The position numbers and the translations under genes are program-made. Of a stretch of 64,000 nt of DNA, positions 36,212 to 43,577 are shown one piece after another. Every line of letters begins with the position of its first letter. The first letter of the stretch is position 1. A model generated the notes under the pieces. It was not told the origin of the DNA, ran no database searches, and saw only the letters and a program-made list of their open reading frames with translations. Source of the stretch: DASUGC01 sp035606665. Lineage in GTDB: Bacteria; Acidobacteriota; Vicinamibacteria; Vicinamibacterales; SCN-69-37. The DNA is taken from NCBI GenBank assembly GCA_035606665.1, contig DATNEY010000047.1:1-64000 (forward strand). The letters are read 5' to 3'.

Positions 36212-36215
36212 GACG

Positions 36216-36343
36216 GGTTCTCAGGTTCTCAGGTGCTCGGGTTCTCGGGTTCTCGGGTGCGATGAACCTGATACATGTCTACTTTCTCACGAGGACCGAG
36301 AACCGGAGAACCTGAGGACCCGAGAACCGGAGAACCTGAGAAC
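36216..36343. repeat. Palindromic 8-mer array filling the gltA-lepA junction
   Basis: Five 8-bp units of GGTTCTCA/G type (36216-36255) and about five inverted units of GAGAACCx type (36293-36343) face each other across a 37-nt loop. The array starts 4 nt from the lepA ATG and its end overlaps the gltA stop codon. The arms would form a hairpin of roughly 40 bp. Confidence 0.9.
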
Positions 36344-37491
36344 TACCGCTGTTCAATCGGCAGCACCTGCTGCGGATACTGCGGCCCGATGTAGTCGGTG
36401 CGCGGCCGGATGAGGCGATTGTTCGCGTACTGCTCGAGCACGTGCGCCGTCCACCCGGAGATCCGGCTCACGGCAAAGATCGGCGTATACAGATCAACCG
36501 GAATGCCCATGCAATAGAACATCGACGCCGAATAGAAATCGACGTTCGGGTTGAGCTTCTTTTCCGTCTTGATCAGCTGTTCGATGCGCTGGGACATCTC
36601 GAACCACTGCGGCTGGCCGGACTTCTCACCGAGCAGCTTCGAGAACCGGCGCAGGTGCGTCGCGCGCGGATCCTCGGTGCGGTAGACGCGATGGCCGAAA
36701 CCGGAAATCTTTTCCTTGCGCGCGAGTTTCGCGCGCACCGCGGCTTCCGCCCGCTCGGGACCGGCGTCCTTGCCGATTTCGAGGAGCATCTTCATCACGT
36801 CGATGTTCGCTCCGCCGTGCAGGGGTCCCTTCAGCGCGCCGATGGCGCCGACGATGGCCGAATGAACGTCCGTGAGCGTCGCGGCCGACACACGCGCCAC
36901 GAATGTCGACGCGTTGAGCTCGTGATCGGCGTGCAGCACGAGCGAGACGTCGAACGCACGCGTCGCGAGCGCCGTCGGGCGCTGGCCCGTAAGCATGTAA
37001 AGAAAGTTCGCGGCATGATTGAGCGCGGGATCGGGATCGATGTGGCCCCCGCCGTTCGACATCCGGCCCCACGTCGCCACGATGGAACCGAGCTGCCCCG
37101 TGAGACGCACGGCCTTCCGGTACGACGCGGCCTGCGACTTGTCCTGAGCGTCCGTATCGTAGTGGCCGAGGATGGACGTGAGCGTGCGCAGCGCGTCCAT
37201 CGCGTCCACCTGCGGCAGCGACCGCATGGCGCGCAGGATCGGCTCCGGCAGCTTCCGCGCCGCCGCCAGCTGCGTCTTCAGGTCGCCGAGCTCGGCGCGG
37301 TTCGGCAGGCGGCCGTGCCACAGCAGATAGCAGCACTCCTCGAACGAGACGCCCTTGTCGGCGTCCGCAAGGTCATGGATGTCGTAGCCGTGGTACGCGA
37401 GGACGCCGCGATCGCCGTCGAGATAACAGATCGCTGACTCGCCGGCGACGACATCCTCGAGGCCGGCCTTCGGCTTCACTTCCACTGACAT
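36343..37491 (-). CDS. gltA: Citrate synthase
   Basis: Condenses oxaloacetate with acetyl-CoA; some relatives use propionyl-CoA (2-methylcitrate synthase). 382 residues, the short type II-like form without the N-terminal extension. Seen: catalytic His in LHADHELNASTF, GPLHGGANIDVMKML, GFGHRVYRTEDPRA and Asp in NVDFYSASMFY. It starts 6 nt after the GT2 gene stop, so the two may be co-transcribed, although no functional link is obvious. Confidence 0.93.
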   Translation of the reverse strand: MSVEVKPKAGLEDVVAGESAICYLDGDRGVLAYHGYDIHDLADADKGVSFEECCYLLWHGRLPNRAELGDLKTQLAAARKLPEPILRAMRSLPQVDAMDALRTLTSILGHYDTDAQDKSQAASYRKAVRLTGQLGSIVATWGRMSNGGGHIDPDPALNHAANFLYMLTGQRPTALATRAFDVSLVLHADHELNASTFVARVSAATLTDVHSAIVGAIGALKGPLHGGANIDVMKMLLEIGKDAGPERAEAAVRAKLARKEKISGFGHRVYRTEDPRATHLRRFSKLLGEKSGQPQWFEMSQRIEQLIKTEKKLNPNVDFYSASMFYCMGIPVDLYTPIFAVSRISGWTAHVLEQYANNRLIRPRTDYIGPQYPQQVLPIEQR

Positions 37492-37497
37492 GTGACG

Positions 37498-39006
37498 CTA
37501 CTTCCCGCCGGCGATCTGTGGAGCCTTCACGAGCAAATCGTCGCCGCCTATCTGCTGGAAGATGGACAGAAGTCCTGTGTAGAGGAAACCGACCTGGAAC
37601 AGGACGAGAAACGGCAGCGTGCCGTAGATGTCGTGCTGCAGCGCGTAGATCACCGCGCCCGTGAAGTAGAGCCCGAACGCAACTTCGACCAGCGGCTGGA
37701 TGGGAAGCGCCTGATGGTACTTCTTGCTCCTCCAGCCGTCGCCGTTGGTCCGAATGCCGTACTTGGGCGTCCGCACGAACGGACTCACGGTGCCCCGCAT
37801 CGCTTCGATCACGGCCTTCGTGTTGTTCACCGCGAGGCCGATGCCGACCGCCATGACCATCGGCAGGTACAGCGCCCTGGTGCGCCAATCGGGATACGTC
37901 TCGCGCTGGGAAATCAGGTAGAAGTTGAACACCGAGAGCGTTGCCGCCGCGAAGAGCGGGATGTCGATGAGCAGCATCTCCGTCCAGCCCATGTTGTAGC
38001 GCACAACCATCGCCGGCCACATCAGGATGGAGAGCACAACCATCAGCACGTAATTAAAGTTGGCGGTGAGATGGAAGAACGCCTCAACCTTCACCTTGAG
38101 CGGCAGCTGGCTCTGCAACAGGTACGGCAGCACCTTACGGCAGGTCTGAATGGATCCCTTCGCCCAGCGATGCTGCTGTGACTTGAAGGCATTCATCTCG
38201 ACGGGAACTTCCGCCGGCGTCACGAGATTCGGCAGGAACAGGAAGTTCCAGCCGCGCAACTGCGTGCGATAGCTCAGGTCGAGATCTTCGGTGAGCGTGT
38301 CGTGCTGCCAGCCGCCGCCGTCCGCGATCGCGATCTTCCGCCATACGCCGGACGTGCCGTTGAAATTGAAGAAGCAGCCCGATCGATTCCGTCCGCCGTG
38401 CTCGAGCACGAAGTGGCCATCGAGCAGGATCGCCTGGATGCGCGTCAGTGCCGAGTAGTCGTGGTTGAGGTGGCCCCAGCGCGCCTGCACGACCGCCAGC
38501 TTCTCGTTGACCGTGAAGTACGGCACGGTCCGCATCAGGAAGTCCGACGGCGGCACGAAGTCGGCGTCGAAGATGGCCACGAACTCGCCCTTGGCCGTCT
38601 TCAGGCCTGCATCGAGGGCGCCGGCCTTGAAGCCCGTGCGATCCGTCCGGTGGTGATACGTGATGTCGAATCCGCGGCTCGCCTGCCGCTGAACCGCCAG
38701 CCGCGCGATATCGCACGTCTCGTCGATCGAGTCATCGAGCACCTGAATGTCGAGCTTGTCCTTCGGGTAGTCGATTCGGCACACCGCGTCGACCAGACGA
38801 TCGACGACATACATCTCGTTGAAGATTGGAAGCTGGATCGTGACGCGCGGGAGATCCTCGTCCGCGACCGCGGGCGGCGGACCGGGCGCGCGATCCTTGT
38901 GCTTCATGTACTGGTAGACGAGGTAGTAGCGGTGCCACCCGTAGATGCCGAGGATGCTCAGTACGAAAAAGTAGGCGATTAGGACTGCCGTTTCGGGTGC
39001 CGTCAT
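37498..39006 (-). CDS. Family 2 membrane glycosyltransferase (cellulose/mannan synthase-like)
   Basis: Processive-type inverting glycosyltransferase in the inner membrane. 502 residues. One N-terminal helix, then the GT2 domain (about residues 50-280) with QLPIFNEMYVVDRLVDAV, DDSIDETCD, AIFDADFVPP (DxD), TLTEDLDLSYR and the QQHRWAKGS motif, followed by four or more hydrophobic helices. It resembles CslA/glucomannan synthase-like proteins more than bacterial BcsA because it lacks a PilZ domain. Polymer unknown. Confidence 0.88.
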   Translation of the reverse strand: MTAPETAVLIAYFFVLSILGIYGWHRYYLVYQYMKHKDRAPGPPPAVADEDLPRVTIQLPIFNEMYVVDRLVDAVCRIDYPKDKLDIQVLDDSIDETCDIARLAVQRQASRGFDITYHHRTDRTGFKAGALDAGLKTAKGEFVAIFDADFVPPSDFLMRTVPYFTVNEKLAVVQARWGHLNHDYSALTRIQAILLDGHFVLEHGGRNRSGCFFNFNGTSGVWRKIAIADGGGWQHDTLTEDLDLSYRTQLRGWNFLFLPNLVTPAEVPVEMNAFKSQQHRWAKGSIQTCRKVLPYLLQSQLPLKVKVEAFFHLTANFNYVLMVVLSILMWPAMVVRYNMGWTEMLLIDIPLFAAATLSVFNFYLISQRETYPDWRTRALYLPMVMAVGIGLAVNNTKAVIEAMRGTVSPFVRTPKYGIRTNGDGWRSKKYHQALPIQPLVEVAFGLYFTGAVIYALQHDIYGTLPFLVLFQVGFLYTGLLSIFQQIGGDDLLVKAPQIAGGK

Positions 39007-39063
39007 AGAATGGAGACCGGGCGCGCGGCCCGACCAACCATTCTAAGACGGAAAACCGTTACC

Positions 39064-39834
39064 GTGACAGTGGACTCGCCCAAGACCTCGGCCCTTCGCG
39101 CTCTGTTCGACGCCGTGCGCGAAGGACGGCTGGACCCCGCGGATGCCGAGGCGCAGGCGCTGCGGATCCAGGGCACTCCGTTCGAGGACCTCGGGTTCGC
39201 CCGGGTGGACCATCAGCGGGCGACTCGGCAGGGCTTCCCTGAGGTGGTCTTCGGTCAGGGCAAGACGCCCGATCAGATCGCCCGCATCTCGCGCGCCATC
39301 GTCGATCGCAACCACAGCCTGCTCGTGACCAGGACCGACGCGGCCGCACATGCCGCGGTCTCGGCGCTGATTCCGGATGCGGTCTTCCACGAACAGGCGC
39401 GTCTGATCGAGCGGCGCCGGCCCGTCGAGCAGGGACGGGGACGCATCATGGTTGCCGCGGCCGGCACGTCGGATGTGCCGGTCGCCGAAGAAGCCGCCAT
39501 CTGCGCGGAAGTCATGGGCAACGACGTGGACAGGCTCTACGACGTGGGTGTCGCCGGACTGCATCGACTGCTCGCCGAGCACAATCGCCTGACCGCCGCG
39601 CACGTCATCATCGCGGTCGCCGGCATGGAGGGCGCGCTCGCCAGTGTCATCGGCGGCCTGGTCAAAGTCCCGGTCGTCGCCGTGCCGACAAGCGTCGGTT
39701 ACGGCGCGAGCTTTGGCGGCATCACCGCACTGCTCGCGATGTTGAACTCGTGCGCGACCGGCGTCGCCGTCGTGAACATCGACAACGGTTTCGGCGCGGC
39801 GGCAATCGCGAGCTCGATCAATCACCTTCCCTGA
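39064..39834 (+). CDS. larB: Nickel-pincer cofactor biosynthesis protein LarB
   Basis: Carboxylates and hydrolyses nicotinic acid adenine dinucleotide to pyridinium-3,5-biscarboxylate mononucleotide, the first step of the nickel-pincer nucleotide of lactate racemase. 256 residues from GTG 39064; an in-frame ATG at 39010 is possible. Seen: GFPEVVFGQGKTPDQI (residues 58-73), MVAAAGTSDVPVAEEA, VAGMEGALASVIGGL and the VPTSVGYGASFGGITALLAM block. larA, larC and larE are absent from the window. A tandem array starts 2 nt after the stop. Confidence 0.92.
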   Translation: MTVDSPKTSALRALFDAVREGRLDPADAEAQALRIQGTPFEDLGFARVDHQRATRQGFPEVVFGQGKTPDQIARISRAIVDRNHSLLVTRTDAAAHAAVSALIPDAVFHEQARLIERRRPVEQGRGRIMVAAAGTSDVPVAEEAAICAEVMGNDVDRLYDVGVAGLHRLLAEHNRLTAAHVIIAVAGMEGALASVIGGLVKVPVVAVPTSVGYGASFGGITALLAMLNSCATGVAVVNIDNGFGAAAIASSINHLP

Positions 39835-39836
39835 GA

Positions 39837-39891
39837 ATTGGTGATTTGCTGATTTGGCGATTTGGTGATTTGGTGACTTGGTGATTTCGGC
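39837..39891 (+). repeat. 8-mer array joining larB to the next gene
   Basis: About seven units of ATTTGGTG type run from 2 nt after the larB stop to 39891, with no inverted arm. The GTG start of the downstream membrane protein (39881) lies inside the sixth unit, so the array supplies both spacer and start codon. Confidence 0.85.
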
Positions 39892-41506
39892 TGGCAGGGC
39901 CGCTGTCCTCTTCGTCGTGATCTCCGCTGCGCTCACGTGGCCACAAGTAATTCATCCGTTCAGCGTTCCGGACAACATCGACGCGTACTTCAACATCTGG
40001 CGGGTCTCGTGGTTCGCGCATCAGCTCTTCGCCGATCCCTCGCATCTCCTTGACGCCAACATCTACTACCCGGTGCAGGGCACGCTGCTCTTCTCGGACG
40101 CCGTGCTGCTGCAAGGGCTCGTCGCGGTTCCCTTTCTGAAACTCGGAATCCCAGCAGTGCTCGTAACCAACGCACTGATCTTCAGTGGGTTCGTCGCCTC
40201 GGCGCTCGGCATGTTCCTCCTCGCGCGCGAACTGACGGGGCGCACTCTGCCGGCGGTTCTCGGTGCGGTGGTCTTCGCGTTCGCACCTTTCCGATTCGAT
40301 CACTACTTCCACCTGGAGATGGGCTGGGCGCAATGGATGCCCCTCGCGCTCTGGGCCGTGCACCGGACGTTCAGCACCGGACGCTTGTCGACGGGACTCG
40401 TTGCGGGCCTCTGTATCGCATTGCAGGGATACTCGGCCGTTTATTACCTGATATTCCTGGCGGCCGGGCTCGTGATCGCGGCTCCGCCGCTCATCTGGCA
40501 GGCGGACGCGCGAATGCGCTGGCCGGCCATTCGCTCACTGGCCGCGGGCGCAGTGCTCGCGGGAGTACTGCTGGCGCCGTACATGAAAGCCTACGCCGGC
40601 GCCGCTGCTGCGACGGGAGGACGTTCGCGCCAGCAGGCGCTGTACTCCTACGCCGCGGGCCCGAAACACTACGTGGCAACGATGCCCTCGAGCCTGTTGT
40701 ATGGCGGCACGTTGGGCTCGCTTGGACAGCACGAGAAGCGTCTCTTCCCCGGATTCCTCGTGCTCGGTCTCGCGGCGTTTTCCCTGTGGCCACCCTTCGA
40801 TCGCCGCCGGCTCGCGTACGCCCTGATGCTCGCATTCGCGATCGATCTCTCGTTCGCGCATCGCGGCCTGCTGCCGGGCTGGCTCTACGACCACGTCTTC
40901 GCCTTCCGGGGTCTTCGGGTACCGCCGCGCGTCGGCCAACTCATGCTGATGGCCCTAGGCGTTCTCGCGGCGTTCGGCCTGTCGCGATTGATGGACGCCG
41001 TTCGGTCTCGGCGGCCCGACTGGGCCTCGGCCGTCGGAGCCGCCACGATCGCCCTGACATGCGTCGAGTACGCATCGAGACCCATGACGCTCGTGCCCGT
41101 CGATACGGCGCCCTCGGCAGTCGCGGCCTGGCTCCACTCACAGCCGCGTGGCGTCGTCGCCGAGTTTCCTGCGCCGGGACCGGTCTCGGAAGGTGTGCCG
41201 GAGGTGTATTACCAGTACGCCTCGACCTTTCACTGGCAGCCGCTCCTGAACGGCTACAGCGGTATGTACCCGACACCCTATGTGCGGTGGATCGAGGCAA
41301 TGAAGAGCTTTCCTGATGACGCTGCGATGGCGGTGCTCGCCGGGCAACACGTGCGCTACATCGTGCTGCATGAGAAGTACTTCGCGGCAGGTCAATATCA
41401 GCAAACCATCCGCGCACTGGCGCAGCGGACGGATCTCGTGGCGTACGGGCCGTTTCCCGATGGCGCAGGCGAAGCACGTGTGTATCGGTTGTTATCCACG
41501 CGCTAG
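39881..41506 (+). CDS. Polytopic membrane protein, GT-C/YfhO-like
   Basis: 541 residues from GTG 39881 (TTG 39878 also possible), both inside a tandem array. About ten to eleven hydrophobic helices. Seen: an early periplasmic loop with PDNIDAYFNIWRVSWFAHQL, and APFRFDHYFHLEMGWAQWMP, patterns common in lipid-linked-sugar glycosyltransferases of the GT-C fold. The C-terminal third (about 400-541) looks soluble. Probably a glycosyltransferase or flippase-like protein of surface glycans; substrate unknown. Confidence 0.75.
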   Translation: MISAGRAAVLFVVISAALTWPQVIHPFSVPDNIDAYFNIWRVSWFAHQLFADPSHLLDANIYYPVQGTLLFSDAVLLQGLVAVPFLKLGIPAVLVTNALIFSGFVASALGMFLLARELTGRTLPAVLGAVVFAFAPFRFDHYFHLEMGWAQWMPLALWAVHRTFSTGRLSTGLVAGLCIALQGYSAVYYLIFLAAGLVIAAPPLIWQADARMRWPAIRSLAAGAVLAGVLLAPYMKAYAGAAAATGGRSRQQALYSYAAGPKHYVATMPSSLLYGGTLGSLGQHEKRLFPGFLVLGLAAFSLWPPFDRRRLAYALMLAFAIDLSFAHRGLLPGWLYDHVFAFRGLRVPPRVGQLMLMALGVLAAFGLSRLMDAVRSRRPDWASAVGAATIALTCVEYASRPMTLVPVDTAPSAVAAWLHSQPRGVVAEFPAPGPVSEGVPEVYYQYASTFHWQPLLNGYSGMYPTPYVRWIEAMKSFPDDAAMAVLAGQHVRYIVLHEKYFAAGQYQQTIRALAQRTDLVAYGPFPDGAGEARVYRLLSTR

Positions 41507-41534
41507 CCAATCGGCCGCGGCGATCTCTTGCGAC

Positions 41535-41540
41535 TATCCT
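41535..41540 (+). promoter_or_regulatory. Putative -10 element (TATCCT) for the LLM flavoprotein
   Basis: TATCCT ends 6 nt before ATG 41547, with no Shine-Dalgarno between, predicting a leaderless transcript. Confidence 0.4.
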
Positions 41541-41546
41541 TGATCC

Positions 41547-42599
41547 ATGGACGGTCCAATCGAGCTTGGTCTGGATACTTTCGGCGATGTCACGGTCGAG
41601 GCAGGCGGCAGAACGCTCTCCCAGGCAGAGGTCCTGCGCAACGTCATCGCTGAAGCCGAGCTGGCGGAACAAGTGGGCGTCGACTGCTTTGGTGTCGGCG
41701 AACATCACCGCGCGGACTTCGCCGTGTCGGCGCCGGAAACGATTCTCGGCGCGATCGCCGCCCGAACGACGCGGATGTGGCTCGGCTCGGCGGTCACCGT
41801 CCTCAGTACCGACGATCCAGTCCGGGTCTTCCAGCGCTTCTCGACGCTCAACGCGATCTCGAACGGACGTGCGGAAGTCATCCTCGGGCGCGGGTCGTTC
41901 ACCGAGTCTTATCCGCTCTTCGGCTTCGACATGTCGGACTACGACGAGCTCTTCGAAGAAAAGCTAGACCTGTTCGTCAGGCTGATTGGAAACGGGCCGG
42001 TGACCTGGCGGGGCAACTCGCGGTCAGGACTGACCAAGCAGCTGGTCTATCCGCCGATCGAGACTGGCTCGCTGCGCACGTGGGTCGGCGTCGGCGGCAG
42101 TCCCGAATCCGTCGTTCGCGCGGCCAAACACGGCCTGCCGCTGACGCTCGCGATCATCGGCGGCAATCCAATGCGATTCCGGCCGTACGTGGACCTGTAC
42201 CACCAGTCACTCGAGCGCTTCGGCAAGCCGCCGCAGCCGATCGCCGTGCACTCGCCCGGTCACGTCGCCGAGACAGACGAGCAGGCGCGGGAGGAACTGT
42301 GGCCGCACTACGGCGCGATGATGACGCGCATCGGCAAAGAGCGGGGCTGGCCCCCAGTCGATCGCGCGCAGTTCGACCGCGAAGCCGGGCCGGGCGGCGC
42401 GCTCTGCGTCGGGTCACCGGAAACAGTGGCCGCAAAGATTGCAAACACCGTGCGTCAGCTCGGCCTCGCACGATTCGACATGAAGTACAGCGCCGGCACG
42501 CTGCCCCACGAGACGCTGCTCAAGAGCATTGAGCTGTTCGGGACAAGGGTCGCACCAGGTGTCCGCGACCGACTCGCGACGGCCTCAGACGCACACTGA
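41547..42599 (+). CDS. LLM-class flavin-dependent oxidoreductase
   Basis: Bacterial-luciferase-like TIM-barrel protein using FMN or F420 to oxidise an unknown substrate. 350 residues. Seen: ELGLDTFGDVTV, VGEHHRADFAVSAPE (typical LLM GEHH), LGSAVTVLSTDDPVRVFQ, EVILGRGSFTESYPLFGFD, and SPETVAAKIANTVRQLGL near the C-terminus. Its stop codon lies in the palindrome at 42592. No neighbouring reductase hints at the substrate. Confidence 0.9.
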   Translation: MDGPIELGLDTFGDVTVEAGGRTLSQAEVLRNVIAEAELAEQVGVDCFGVGEHHRADFAVSAPETILGAIAARTTRMWLGSAVTVLSTDDPVRVFQRFSTLNAISNGRAEVILGRGSFTESYPLFGFDMSDYDELFEEKLDLFVRLIGNGPVTWRGNSRSGLTKQLVYPPIETGSLRTWVGVGGSPESVVRAAKHGLPLTLAIIGGNPMRFRPYVDLYHQSLERFGKPPQPIAVHSPGHVAETDEQAREELWPHYGAMMTRIGKERGWPPVDRAQFDREAGPGGALCVGSPETVAAKIANTVRQLGLARFDMKYSAGTLPHETLLKSIELFGTRVAPGVRDRLATASDAH

Positions 42600-42685
42600 G
42601 ACCACTAAGCCAACAGGAGACCACCAAGAAATGGTTTTGAAAACCGTTCTTGATGATCTCTTCGTGCCGTAGTGGTCTCAGTGTG
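42592..42685. terminator. Large inverted repeat, probable bidirectional terminator
   Basis: CACACTGAGACCACTA (42592-42607) pairs perfectly with 42670-42685. Inside, GAGACCACCAAGAA pairs with TTCTTGATGATCTC (12 of 14), closing on a GGTTT/AAACC stem at the centre. GAGACCACYAAG is itself a direct repeat within the arm. It lies between convergent genes and includes the stop codon of the LLM gene. Confidence 0.75.
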
Positions 42686-42696
42686 TGTTTGAGGCA

Positions 42697-43572
42697 CTAT
42701 TTGATCTCGATCTGATTCGGTAATTCGCCGAGCGCGTAGTACCGGTGACTGAGCCCGCTGTCTCGCACGATCACCACGCGAAGTCCGGACTGAGTCAGGT
42801 CTCCCAGCGGCATCCCGACGGGACCGCTGGTCGTCATCTCGATGTCACCATCGCGGCCGGCCGCATTGCGGTGGTAGTGGCCTGAGAACAAGTACTTCAC
42901 GCCGAACTCGTGGAACAGGCCGAGATGCAACGAACGGCGTCCGGCCGGAATGTTGAAGTACTGATCCGCCTCCGTCGCGTTGTCGAGGAACCAGGGGTGG
43001 TGCTGGAACACAACGACATGCCTCGCGCCTGAGGCCCGCAGCCGCTGGAGCTCCCCGCGAAGCCAGGCCAGCTGTTTCTCGTAAAGCTCGGCAGCCTTTT
43101 CCGGCTTGTGAATGAGCGTTGAGTTCAGGACGATGCCGGCGAGCGAGTGGCTCGTAAAGGAGTAGTAGTCGCGGCCGAAGCGCCTGACGTACGCCGCCAC
43201 CGTCGCCGGCGTGGGCTCGTTCTCAACATCATGGTTGCCGGCTGCCACGTAAAGCGGAATCGCCCGATTGAGCTTCGTCCTCACGCGTTGGAATTCAGCG
43301 ATCTGCGCGACGTTCCCGGCCTTGTTCACGAGGTCGCCCGTGATGACGACGAACGCCGGTTTCCAGCGATTCATCGTCGCAAGCGCCATTTCGAAGTTGA
43401 CGGTTTCCTGCGCGAAGTCTTTGTCCTTCGTGAACATCCCGAACTGCGGGTCGCTCATCTGGACGAAAAAGAACGGCGGCGTCTCGTGCGCCTGGGCACG
43501 GGCGCCAGCCGGCCTGGGCGCGCCCGCGAGGGTCAGCGCGATGACGATGAAAAGGAACTGGATCCGGTGCAT
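42697..43572 (-). CDS. Exported calcineurin-like metallophosphoesterase
   Basis: 291 residues from ATG 43572. A signal peptide ends near residue 26 (ARAQA). Seen: the dimetal motifs FVQMSDPQFGMF (DxQ variant of DxH), VITGDLVNKAG (GDxxN), AAGNHDVE (GNHD), VVFQHHPWF and FSGHYHRNAAG (GHxH). The pattern resembles CPPED1-like phosphatases. The predicted location is periplasmic; substrate unknown. It follows the prolyl oligopeptidase gene by 5 nt. Confidence 0.9.
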   Translation of the reverse strand: MHRIQFLFIVIALTLAGAPRPAGARAQAHETPPFFFVQMSDPQFGMFTKDKDFAQETVNFEMALATMNRWKPAFVVITGDLVNKAGNVAQIAEFQRVRTKLNRAIPLYVAAGNHDVENEPTPATVAAYVRRFGRDYYSFTSHSLAGIVLNSTLIHKPEKAAELYEKQLAWLRGELQRLRASGARHVVVFQHHPWFLDNATEADQYFNIPAGRRSLHLGLFHEFGVKYLFSGHYHRNAAGRDGDIEMTTSGPVGMPLGDLTQSGLRVVIVRDSGLSHRYYALGELPNQIEIK

Positions 43573-43577
43573 GGCCT

